From contig DHPY01000075.1 in NCBI GenBank assembly GCA_002411015.1, positions 1 to 64,000 of the forward strand: DNA of 64,000 nucleotides, in the 5' to 3' direction. The notes under the pieces are model-generated. The model saw only the letters and a list, made by a program, of their open reading frames with translations, had not been told where the DNA came from and searched no databases. The position numbers were made by a program, and so were the translations under genes. This document shows, piece by piece, positions 33,325 through 41,900 of this stretch. This stretch comes from Armatimonadetes bacterium UBA5352. GTDB lineage: Bacteria > Armatimonadota > Zipacnadia > Zipacnadales > UBA5352. The first letter of the stretch is position 1. Each line of letters starts with the position of its first letter.

Positions 33325-35313
33325 ATGGCTGCTGAAGTCGGCGTGGAGCAGGACCAGAAGCTGGATCGCTCTGAGATGATGGGGCTGACGGTGAGGGCCG
33401 TCATCATCTCAATCATCTTCTGCCTCATCTCGGCCCTGTGGATCTCGCAGTCCGAGGTCGTGACGCGTTTCTGCCAGATCACGGAGGCCGTTCCGGCCGT
33501 CCCCGCGGTGGCGTTTCTGATCCTCCTGGTCGTGCTGAACCCGTTCGTGCGCCGCATCAGCAGGTGGCTTGCCCTGGACCGCCGCGAGGTCCTGATGGTC
33601 TACGTGTTCCTCACCGTCGCGACCTCGATGGCGGGCTGCGGGATCGCCCGCTTCTTCATCAACACCATCCCGGTCCCGTTCTACTTCAACACCACTGAGA
33701 ACCAACTGGATGAGATCCAACCGCTGATTCCGCAGTGGTTCGTGCCGCACGATTCCGAGACAATCCGCCTCCTCTATGAGGCCTCCGATACGGGCGCGGT
33801 GCCGTGGCGGGCGTGGTCGGGGCCGCTGGCAGCGTGGGGCATCTTCTTCCTGGCGCTCTGGGTGACGATGCTCGCGATGATGGTCATCATGCGCAGGCAG
33901 TGGTCGGAGAAAGAGAAGCTGACCTACCCGCTGCTCTATCTGCCCGTGGAACTGACGGAGGATGTAAACACGTCCGCGCTCGTCTCAGGCTTCTTCCGCA
34001 ACCCCATCATGTGGACCGGGTTCGCCATCGCGGCTTTGTATAACATCGCCAACATCATCAACGCCTACAACCCCGGCTTCACCGCGATGGGCAAGTTCTA
34101 TGACATTGGCGCGCTCTTTACGGAGCGGCCGTGGGCGGATATCAAGCCGCTGCAGATCCACTACAGGCCCGAGATGGTCGGCTTCGGCTACCTCGTCAGC
34201 ACCGAGGTGGCGCTGAGCATCTGGGTGTTCTACCTGATCATGCGTCTCGAAGCGGTGGCCGCCGCGGCCGGCGGGCTCGATGTCGCCGGCTTCCCGTTCG
34301 TGCAGGAGCAGGGCCTCGGGGCATACCTCGCGATGGCGATCCTGCTGCTGTGGATCGCGCGCCATCACATCGCTGACGTCCTCGGGAAAGCCGTGGGTAC
34401 ACGGCCGCATGTTGATGACTCCGATGAACCGATGAGCTACCGCGGGGCGCTGATCGCCTTCGTGGTCGGCCTTGCGGTGACGCTCGCGTGGGTGAAGGCG
34501 GCGGGCATGGCGCTGTGGCTGGCGGTGCTCTACTTCGCGCTGCTGCTGGCGGTAGCGCTGGTCTACGCCCGTATCCGCGCGGAGGTGGGCGTGCCGCTGA
34601 TCTGGATGTTCCCCTACTTCCAGCACTTCAAGGCGATCAAGTACACGCTCGGGACCGCGCCGCTGCAGAAGTACGGTGGCCTGGAGTCGCTGACCGCCTT
34701 CACCTCGCTGGTCTTCCTCTCACGCGGCTACTACCCGGCGCTGATCGGCTACCAGGCGGAGGGATTCCGTATCGCGCGTGACACGCAGATCCGACAGAAG
34801 TCGATGAGCTGGCTGCTCATCATTGCGCTGGTCGTGGGCCTGTACGTGAGCGTGGCGCTGCACCTGCGCGACTACTACGAATACGGCTCCGGTGGCCTCA
34901 ACGCCCAGGGCGGCTGGGGCTATCAGATCGCCCTCACGGAGTATGAGGCCATCACCACCTACCAGAAGGGCCACGCGCCGCCGGACTACTGGCGCATCGG
35001 CGCGACCTCCGGCGGCTTCATCATCACCACCGTGCTGATGATCCTGCGCATGATCTTCCTGCGCTTCCCGCTGCACCCGCTGGCGTTCGGGATGGCCGGC
35101 TCCTACGGCAGCCTGATCTGGGGCAGCTTCTTCATCGTGTGGGTGGTGAAGAGCATCATCTTCAAGCTCGGGGGGATGTCTGGCTACCGGCGGCTCATCC
35201 CAGGGTTCCTGGGACTGGCGCTGGGACACTACTTCACCGCCGGGATCGTCTGGGGCATCATCGGGATGGGCCTCGGTGAGACCGTCAACACCTACTACGT
35301 CTTCTTCGGATAG
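33325..35313 (+). CDS. DUF6785-type polytopic membrane protein (OPT-transporter-like)
   Basis: A 662-residue integral membrane protein with about 14 hydrophobic segments, starting at VIISIIFCLISALWIS (about 27) and LILLVVLNPFV. Periplasmic loops near 120-160 carry a polar stretch (PLIPQWFVPHDSETIRLLYEASDTGAVPWRAW). The regions AVALVYARIRAEVGVPLIWMFP and FGMAGSYGSLIWGSFFIVWVVKSIIFKLGG resemble the OPT oligopeptide-transporter core as DUF6785 proteins do, from memory of such families in environmental phyla. ATG 33325 has GGGAG eight bases upstream. It may import an organic solute used with the nucleoside phosphorylase that follows 21 bases later. Substrate unknown. Confidence 0.75.
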   Translation: MAAEVGVEQDQKLDRSEMMGLTVRAVIISIIFCLISALWISQSEVVTRFCQITEAVPAVPAVAFLILLVVLNPFVRRISRWLALDRREVLMVYVFLTVATSMAGCGIARFFINTIPVPFYFNTTENQLDEIQPLIPQWFVPHDSETIRLLYEASDTGAVPWRAWSGPLAAWGIFFLALWVTMLAMMVIMRRQWSEKEKLTYPLLYLPVELTEDVNTSALVSGFFRNPIMWTGFAIAALYNIANIINAYNPGFTAMGKFYDIGALFTERPWADIKPLQIHYRPEMVGFGYLVSTEVALSIWVFYLIMRLEAVAAAAGGLDVAGFPFVQEQGLGAYLAMAILLLWIARHHIADVLGKAVGTRPHVDDSDEPMSYRGALIAFVVGLAVTLAWVKAAGMALWLAVLYFALLLAVALVYARIRAEVGVPLIWMFPYFQHFKAIKYTLGTAPLQKYGGLESLTAFTSLVFLSRGYYPALIGYQAEGFRIARDTQIRQKSMSWLLIIALVVGLYVSVALHLRDYYEYGSGGLNAQGGWGYQIALTEYEAITTYQKGHAPPDYWRIGATSGGFIITTVLMILRMIFLRFPLHPLAFGMAGSYGSLIWGSFFIVWVVKSIIFKLGGMSGYRRLIPGFLGLALGHYFTAGIVWGIIGMGLGETVNTYYVFFG

Positions 35314-35334
35314 CAGCAACACGGAGCTGAGATC

Positions 35335-36114
35335 ATGCGGGTCGGACTGATCGCCGGAAGCGGCGTGGAGGGCCTCTACAACGGAGCCCCTACCCGTGTA
35401 GAGAGCGTCGCCACGGACTACGGCGGCGTCGGGGCATTCGTGCTGGAGGTAGCTGAGGACCACGAGGTGGTCTTCCTGCCGCGCCACGGGAAAGGCCACT
35501 CGATCCCGCCGCACATGATCAACTACCGCGCGAACATCCGTGCGCTGGAGCAGCTCGGCTGCACCTGCGTAATCGCCACGAACGCGGTCGGCTCGATGAA
35601 CGAGCAGATGCAGCCGGGTGACCTTGTGGTCTGCGACCAACTCCTCGACTTCACGAAGCAGCGGCCGCTCACGTTCTACGATGGCGAGGATGGCATCGTG
35701 CGCCATGTGGATGTCACGCAGCCCTACTGCGCCCGCGTGCGCAGGGCGCTGCGCGAGGGCTGCAGGGTCGCCCTCGGCGAGGAGCTGCACCCGAGCGGCG
35801 TCTACGTCTGCGCCGAGGGACCGCGCTTCGAGACGGCGGCGGAGATCAGGATGTACCGGCAACTTGGCGGCGACGTGGTGGGCATGACCGGCGTGCCAGA
35901 GGCGGTGCTGGCGCGCGAGGCGGGCCTGTGCTACGCGACGGTGTGTGTGATCAGCAACTGGGCAGCGGGAATAAGGGCAGAGCGCGTCTCGCATGCAGAG
36001 GTCATCGAGATCATGGAACGCCGCCAGGCAGACCTGCGGTGCATGCTGCGCGAGGCGATCGCCCGCGTGACGGATGATCCGAAGTGCGCTTGCAGGCGGC
36101 CGTTCGCGCCGTGA
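35335..36114 (+). CDS. Purine nucleoside / S-methylthio-nucleoside phosphorylase (MTAP/MTIP family)
   Basis: A 259-residue enzyme that splits a purine nucleoside with phosphate, releasing the base and ribose-1-phosphate or methylthioribose-1-phosphate. The PNP/MTAP signature is seen: phosphate loop RHGKGHSIPPHMINYRANI (about 50), NAVGS (about 83), EGPRFETAAEIRMY (about 163) and GMTGVPEAVLAREAG (about 184). The base-selecting segment reads ISNWAAG. An Asn there fits 6-oxopurine substrates (inosine, methylthioinosine), whereas classic MTAP carries an Asp, so MTIP or PNP is the likelier activity. ATG 35335 is 21 bases after the membrane protein. Upstream and downstream neighbours suggest a nucleoside or sugar salvage set. 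Confidence 0.85.
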   Translation: MRVGLIAGSGVEGLYNGAPTRVESVATDYGGVGAFVLEVAEDHEVVFLPRHGKGHSIPPHMINYRANIRALEQLGCTCVIATNAVGSMNEQMQPGDLVVCDQLLDFTKQRPLTFYDGEDGIVRHVDVTQPYCARVRRALREGCRVALGEELHPSGVYVCAEGPRFETAAEIRMYRQLGGDVVGMTGVPEAVLAREAGLCYATVCVISNWAAGIRAERVSHAEVIEIMERRQADLRCMLREAIARVTDDPKCACRRPFAP

Positions 36115-36143
36115 CGGGGTCACTGCCACAGGAGGTCGCAGAC

Positions 36144-36400
36144 ATGACCGAGCATGTGAAGCTCGCCGCGCATCCATACGGCTACACCGCAGTCGTCGCT
36201 GAGGGCGACCTCTACCGCGCAGCCGAGCAGATCTTCAGCGACCTCGGCATCGGGTGCAGCTTGCGAAGTTCATCAATGAGATGCACTTCCGGGGCTGGAT
36301 CGGGGTCGAGCTTGCCTTCCGGCCGGAGCACCCGGTGACGCGCTCGATGGGCCAGAACTACGCGCTGTGCCTGGATTCCCTGAGGAAGACGCTGGCCTGA
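36144..36400 (+). pseudogene. Internally deleted sugar phosphate isomerase/epimerase remnant
   Basis: An ATG at 36144 with a perfect AGGAGG eight bases upstream starts a frame reading HVKLAAHPYGYTAVVAEGDL...IFSDLGIG. This is the N-terminus of an AP-endonuclease-like TIM-barrel isomerase. Near 36252 the frame stops making sense, and a different frame continues VQLAKFINEMHFRGWIGVEL...SLRKTLA to the TGA at 36398-36400, the C-terminal end typical of the same family. The length (257 bases) is not a multiple of three. About 200 central residues are missing, so the gene is a deletion remnant with a frame break at the join, or an assembly fault. It is not expected to be functional. Confidence 0.75.
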
Positions 36401-36442
36401 CCTCTCCCCCACGCTAACGACACTCGAAACGGAGCGCAATCA

Positions 36443-37216
36443 TTGAAGCAATACGACGGCTACCTGTTTGACCTTGACGGAACGATCTATCTTGGTGATG
36501 AGTTGATCCCTGGCGCAGACCGGACGGTTGCGAAGCTGCGGGAGCGCGGGGCGCGGGTGCAGTTCCTCTCGAACAAGCCGATTGCGCGGCGTGAGACCTA
36601 CGCGACGAAGCTGACGAAGCTCGGCATCCCCTGCACGCCGCAGGATGTCGTGAACTCGCCGCTGGCGAGCGCGCGATACCTTGCGAGCGAGCACCCGGGC
36701 AAGCGCGTGATGGTGATGGGCGAGGCGCCGCTGCGGCAGGAGCTGCTGGATGCGGGCGTCATCCTCACCGATCGCGTGGATGAGACCGACATCCTCCTCG
36801 TCTCCTGGGACCGCGAGATCTGCTGGCCGCAGATGGACGCGGCGCACCAGGCGCTGCGGCAGGGCGCGCGGTTCTTCGGAACGAACCCGGATACCGTCTG
36901 CCCCGTGGAGGGCGGACGGACGGTTCCGGATGCAGGTGCGATGATCGCCTACCTTGAGGCCTCGACGGACAGGAGGCTCGAGGTGATGGTCGGCAAGCCC
37001 TCGCCAATCATCACCGAGATGGCCCTGGCGGAGGTCGGACTGGCGCCGGAGCAGTGCCTGATGATCGGCGACCGCCTCGGCACGGACATCGCGATGGGCG
37101 CGACCGCCGGCCTTGACACCGCGCTGGTGCTGACGGGTGTGACGAGCCGGGAGATGCTGGATGCCTCAAGCGCGAAGCCGACGTGGGTGCTGGGGTCGGT
37201 GGCGGAGATCGAGTAG
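36443..37216 (+). CDS. HAD-superfamily phosphatase, NagD type
   Basis: A 257-residue HAD-IIA hydrolase. Motif I is FDLDGTIY (about residues 8-15), motif II FLSNKP (about 41), motif III the Lys in MVGKPSP (about 181), motif IV MIGDRLGTDI (about 209). The C2 cap between II and III is the NagD/4-nitrophenylphosphatase kind, acting on sugar or nucleoside monophosphates. TTG 36443 is the start with GGAG at 36431-36434, eight bases upstream; no ATG fits. It follows the remnant gene by 42 bases and might be part of the same transcript as the phosphorylase, releasing the sugar from a sugar phosphate. Confidence 0.88.
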   Translation: MKQYDGYLFDLDGTIYLGDELIPGADRTVAKLRERGARVQFLSNKPIARRETYATKLTKLGIPCTPQDVVNSPLASARYLASEHPGKRVMVMGEAPLRQELLDAGVILTDRVDETDILLVSWDREICWPQMDAAHQALRQGARFFGTNPDTVCPVEGGRTVPDAGAMIAYLEASTDRRLEVMVGKPSPIITEMALAEVGLAPEQCLMIGDRLGTDIAMGATAGLDTALVLTGVTSREMLDASSAKPTWVLGSVAEIE

Positions 37217-37239
37217 CCGGTGCGGGTAGTGCCGGGCGC

Positions 37240-37276
37240 TGGACAGGGCGGGCGCCGCGTACTATACTCCGTAGTA
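37240..37276 (+). promoter_or_regulatory. Promoter with overlapping dyad, likely BlaI-type operator
   Basis: TGGACA (37240-37245, five of six) and TATACT (37263-37268, five of six) are 17 bases apart. The inverted repeat TACTA (37260-37264) ... TAGTA (37272-37276) covers the -10 box and start site, matching the TACTA/TAGTA half-sites used by BlaI/MecI/CopY repressors as I recall them. It lies just upstream of a BlaI-family gene, so autorepression is the natural reading. Confidence 0.65.
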
Positions 37277-37293
37277 GGACGGCAGATCCGGGC

Positions 37294-37785
37294 ATGGTAG
37301 AGGCGGTGGAGCCGATGGACGGTGCTGAGCGGGCATTGCGGGGCGAGTGCGAGCCGGAGCTCTCGGTGTTCAAGTTCGACCGGGTGGGGATAGAGCAGGC
37401 GCTCGGGACGCTGGAGGCGCAGGTGATGGAGGCCGTTTGGGATGCACCCGGCCCCGTCTGCGTGGAGGACGTGCGCGCGCGCCTCGAGGAGCACGGCAAG
37501 GAAGCCGCCTACACCACGGTTATGACGACGCTCAGCCGCCTCTTCGACAAGGACCTGCTGGTCCGCGAGCAGCGTGGCCGCGCGTACTACTACCAGGCCG
37601 CGCTCAGCCGCGGTGAGCTCGGCCAGAGCGTCACGCGCCAGGTCATTGACGGGCTGCTCAGCAGCTTCGCAGAGCCCGCGATCTCCTACTTCGTGGAGGC
37701 CGTGGGCGATCGCGATCCCGACAGCCTGGAGATGCTGGCCGAGGTGGTTGAGGAGCAGCGCCGCCGCAGGCGCGCCAGCCCCTAG
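37294..37785 (+). CDS. BlaI/MecI/CopY family transcriptional repressor
   Basis: A 163-residue dimeric repressor. The N-terminal winged helix (about residues 30-105) has the family signature LGTLEAQVMEAVWDAPGPVCVEDVRARL, then AAYTTVMTTLSRLFDKDLLVREQRGRAYYYQAALSR with the recognition helix and wing. A helical dimerisation part follows (QVIDGLLSSFAEPAISYFVEA). It ends in an Arg-rich tail. In Firmicutes and actinobacteria it controls beta-lactamase or wall genes and is inactivated by BlaR1/MecR1; no such sensor is in the window. ATG 37294 or the in-frame ATG 37315 (GGAG three bases upstream) may be the start. It is preceded by a promoter with an overlapping dyad. Confidence 0.85.
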   Translation: MVEAVEPMDGAERALRGECEPELSVFKFDRVGIEQALGTLEAQVMEAVWDAPGPVCVEDVRARLEEHGKEAAYTTVMTTLSRLFDKDLLVREQRGRAYYYQAALSRGELGQSVTRQVIDGLLSSFAEPAISYFVEAVGDRDPDSLEMLAEVVEEQRRRRRASP

Positions 37786-37830
37786 GCCTGGCGGCGACCA
37801 CGGTGCTCGCCGCAGCCGCCGCCAGAGGCC
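37785..37830. terminator. Convergent hairpin after the BlaI gene
   Basis: The inverted repeat CTGGCGGCG (37788-37796) and CGCCGCCAG (37817-37825), extended by GGCC pairs with one bulge, sits exactly between the BlaI stop and the end of the minus-strand dehydrogenase. It likely acts in both directions. Confidence 0.5.
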
Positions 37831-37843
37831 GCTGATAGACCGG

Positions 37844-38758
37844 TTAGATCGCGATCTCGATGCCGCCCTGCTCGCGTGAGCGGCGGGCGGCGTCAATCAC
37901 CGCGATGACCTCGACCATCTCGTCGCCGCTGATGGGCATCTCCCCGCACTCCGCCATCGCCAGGAAGGCCTCCATCATCGGGTGGTAGAGCGCACCAAGC
38001 TGGGTGATCGTGTGCCAGCCGTCCTTGCCGCAGGCGGTGAACATCTGCCCGCCGCGCATGACGCCGCTCCAGAACATGTTCAGCACGATCTGCGCCCCGT
38101 CGCTGCGCTTCATACGAATGATGTCGCGGTCCTCGGAGCCCACGTTGATGACCGAGGTGACGCCGGGGCCGAGGATCCCGAAGGCGAACTCCGTCGGGTG
38201 GATCGCGTAGATGTGGAACTTGCCCTGGCCGCTGACGCCGTTCAGCAGCTCGATCTGGCCGAGGCCTCCGAGCTGCGCGCGCATCTCCATCGCGCCATCG
38301 CACCACCGAAAGCTCGAGCAGGACATCAGCGGCGCATTATGCGCGGCGGCTATGTCCACGATCTGCTGCGCCACATCCGGGCTCTCCGCGAGCGGCTTGT
38401 CGATGAAGGTCGGCAGGCCTGCCTCAAGCGCAGGCACCACGAGCTGCCACTTGTCATACTCGCCGCTATCGGCGGCGATGACCGCGTCCACGCCCTCGGT
38501 CAGCTCCTCGGGCGAATCGCAGACCTCATCGATACCGTAGATCTGCTGCATCATCTCCGCGCCCTCACGGTCTTCGTCGTAGATCTTCACGACGCGCGCG
38601 CCCTCGAGGCGCTGGTCTGTGGCGCCGCCGGTCCTGAAGCCAAGCTCCTGCGCCTTCTCCTTGTCCCATCCATTGAACATCGAGGAGTAGGCGTTCCCGT
38701 GGTTGCAGCCGCGCTGGCCCTCGAACCTCACCGCAGCCGTGATCCCGATGCGAATCAT
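37844..38758 (-). CDS. Gfo/Idh/MocA family oxidoreductase (short form)
   Basis: A 304-residue NAD(P)-dependent dehydrogenase or related protein. It starts MIRIGITAAVRFEGQRGCNHG, an atypical Rossmann entry without the usual GxGxxG. It has DAVIAADSGEYDKWQLVVPALEAGLPTFIDKPLAESPD (about 78-115), which carries the conserved DKP in place of EKP and a Lys as in other family members. The C-terminal domain has SCSSFRWCDGAMEM and IHPTEFAFGILGPG. The missing glycine motif may alter the cofactor role. ATG 38758 is preceded by AAAGGT about 11 bases upstream. It is divergent from the large LamG protein and convergent with the BlaI gene. Confidence 0.75.
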   Translation of the reverse strand: MIRIGITAAVRFEGQRGCNHGNAYSSMFNGWDKEKAQELGFRTGGATDQRLEGARVVKIYDEDREGAEMMQQIYGIDEVCDSPEELTEGVDAVIAADSGEYDKWQLVVPALEAGLPTFIDKPLAESPDVAQQIVDIAAAHNAPLMSCSSFRWCDGAMEMRAQLGGLGQIELLNGVSGQGKFHIYAIHPTEFAFGILGPGVTSVINVGSEDRDIIRMKRSDGAQIVLNMFWSGVMRGGQMFTACGKDGWHTITQLGALYHPMMEAFLAMAECGEMPISGDEMVEVIAVIDAARRSREQGGIEIAI

Positions 38759-38933
38759 CGCGCACAGCACCTTTCGTGGGCCGAATGCCCGGGTGTGTCG
38801 AATTTGCGGTGCGGCCTTTCGGCGCCGGGCGCGAGACTCCTCCGCCCTGGCGCCGATGGAGGTTCGCCACCCGATATGCCGAAGACACACCTTCAGTGCC
38901 TGAGTTGCGCATGGACTGCAGGAGGACGTGGCG

Positions 38934-41900
38934 ATGAAGCGATGGCTGGTGGCGATGGTGGCTGCGATGACTCTGGGGGCGCTTCCGCTGCTGCTGGGGG
39001 CAGATGGCGATGGCCCGGTGGCCGCGTGGACGTTCAACGGCCAGCTCCGCCGCCTGAGCCGCGATGTCGCCGCCGACAAGCATCACGCCATCGCGCATGA
39101 CGACTACGCAAGTGTCGAGGCACCGGGCCTGCTGGCGCTGGAGTTCGATGGCGTGGATGACTTCCTCACGGTCCCGAACGATCCGGCGATCACAATGACC
39201 GATCGCCTGACGGTGGACCTGTGGGTGCGCGTTGAGGAGACGGGCGGGATCCACTGCATCATGGACAAGCGCGGCGAGCGCTACCGCATCCAGGTCTCGC
39301 CCGATGGCGTGCCGATGCTCGGGCTGAAGGCAGGCGGTGACCGCCTCGATCTCACCGGCGGGCGCATCACCTTCGGCCAGTGGCACCGCATCACCGGCAC
39401 CTTCAACCGCCCCGACGCGCGCCTCTACCTCGACGGCCAGCAGGTGGCGCAGGCGACGTGGGATCACGCGGTAGACGCCGGGGGCGACCTGATCATCGGC
39501 TCGAAGTCGGGCGTGGACTACTTCTTCGCAGGCGCGCTTGATGAGTTGCGCATCTACAACTACGCGCGACCGCCGCTGGCCGATGATGCGCCATCAGTCG
39601 AACCGACGGGAGCGGAGGCCATGGTGAACGCGAAGCTGAGTGTGCAGGAGCTGCCGGACGGCGTGCGCGTGGACACGGGCGCTGCGGTGTATGAGCTGAC
39701 GGATGTCGGCGGGCTGCGCTCGCTGATGATCGGTGGCGAGCGGGTGATCGCCGACAACGATCGGCCGCTGCTGACGGCCTCGGCCTTCGCCTCGGAGGAG
39801 TATGACGGCTGGACCGACCACGCCGCCGGGGGCGTCGTGGAGGCGCAGTGGCGGCCGGACCAGCATCGCTATGAAAGCAATGAGGAGCGGTTCCAGGCCG
39901 CTTATACCGGGACGCTCGACTTCGGCGGCGGCGACACGATCGAGTGCCAGCTTCTCCTCGAGGCGCGTCGCGGAAGCCCGTTCCTGACAGCCTACACGAC
40001 ACTCCAGCCAGAGGGCGAGTTCGAGGGCCGCTTCATCCGCGACCTGTCGCTGCGGCTGCCGCTCGCGCTGAACATGCGCAAGCGCGTCGTGCAGGGCTGC
40101 GACCGCGGCGTCCAGTGGAATACGCGGCACTTCTACCAGTTCCACGTGAGCCCGACGAGCCGCCTGATGGCGGAGCCCGACCACAATATCTGGCGGCGCT
40201 TCGCGATCGACCAGGACTCCCCCACCGACTACCACGCGTGGAAGGCCGAGAGCTACGCCACTCCGCCGCTGACGATGCAGCGTGGCGAGCAGGCGCCGGG
40301 GTGGATGGCTGCCTACGACGAGCGCGCGGGGCTGATATTTGCCTACCGTGGCCTCGCGGAGGCAGCACCGAAGGCCCTGCGCGTGGAGGCCGAGGGCACG
40401 GGCGAGGCGCGGGTCTGCCTGTGGCATGACAGCCTCCCCGCACTCGCGATCGGATCTCCGCAGGCGAGCACGGTCTTCGGCCGGCCGCACGTGATCGACC
40501 TCGCGCCCTTCGATGACGAGTTCAGCTTCGCCCAGCCGGATACGGCGCTCGCAGCGCTGTGGGAGGTCGAGGGCCTGGCGAGCGACCCACCGAGCCGGAA
40601 CGAACTGCCGCTCGGCGGGCTTGAGCCGCTGGCGGAGGAGAGCGCGGAGGGCGAGGCGCCGCTGGTCACCGGCGGCGTGCCGCTCCCGCGCGGGGCGGTG
40701 AGCGATCCGGCGAATGTGCGCCTGCAGCGCGGTGGCGCGGACGTGCCTCTGCAGACGACGCCGGTCGGATACTGGCCGGATGGCTCGATCATGTGGCTGC
40801 TGCTGACCTTCCCGCCCGAGGGCGGAGCGGTCACCGCCGCTGCAGGGACCGGCGATGCGCTGGAGTTCGAGGTGACGCGTCGCGATGGCTCGCGTGAGGA
40901 CTACACGCTTCTCTACGGCGGCGACTGCGCGGCGGGCACACCCGCTGAGGCGCTCGCGGTGGGCGAGCTTGATGGCGCTGTACGCATCAACACCGGGCCG
41001 CTGCAGCTTGAGCTTGCGGCGGAGGAGGGCTGGCTGCGGCAGGCGACGCTCAACGGGCAGGAGATGCTCTCCGCGCCCGCGGGCAGCTTCGTGGACTTCC
41101 TCCGGACGGATGAGCCCTATGCCTCGATGACCACGCAGCCGGACGGGACGCTCGATCCGGGGGCGTTCGTGCCGGAGACGATCGAGCTTGAGGAGGCCGG
41201 GCCGCTGCGGGCGGTGGTGAAGCTCACCGGCATGACCACCGCGCAGGACTCGCCGCGGATTGTGCTGCGCGTGGAGGCATACGCGGGTCGCAGTTGCGCG
41301 CGCGTGGAGCAGAGCGTGGAGTTCCTGACGCCCGACCCGCGCGTGGCCTTTGTGCGGCGGATGGGGCTGGAACTTCCGCTGGCGGATGCGAGCGGCGCGG
41401 TCACCGCCGGCGGGCAGGATGGGCCGGTGGAGCTTGCCGGCGGGCGTCGCGCGGGCCTGCGCCAGCACAGCCACCTCGGCTACACCGCCTGGAGCCAGCG
41501 CGAGGGGGAGGCCTTCGTCCGGCCGGATGAGGCGAAGAGCCGCTCGCGTGGGTGGCTGGACGTTGCCGGCGCGAACGGTGGCGTGGCGATGGTCATGCGC
41601 GACATGTGGCAGAGCTTCCCGAATGAGCTGGTGCTCGACGCTGAGCGTGGCGCGATGACCGCCTACTTCTGGCCGGAGAGCGCGCGGCTGATGGATGTTC
41701 GGCGCTACTCGAACTACCCGCACCGGTCGCAGGGCGAGTCGGTTCCCGCAAGCTCCGATTGGGTTGAGGAGACCTACTACGGGCGCAACGATCCCTTCAC
41801 CGGGATCACGAAGACCCACGAACTGCTGATCGAGTTCCACGAGCCCGAGGTCTCGCCCGCGACGGTTGATGCGCTCGCGGGCGACTTCCAGCGCAGGCCG

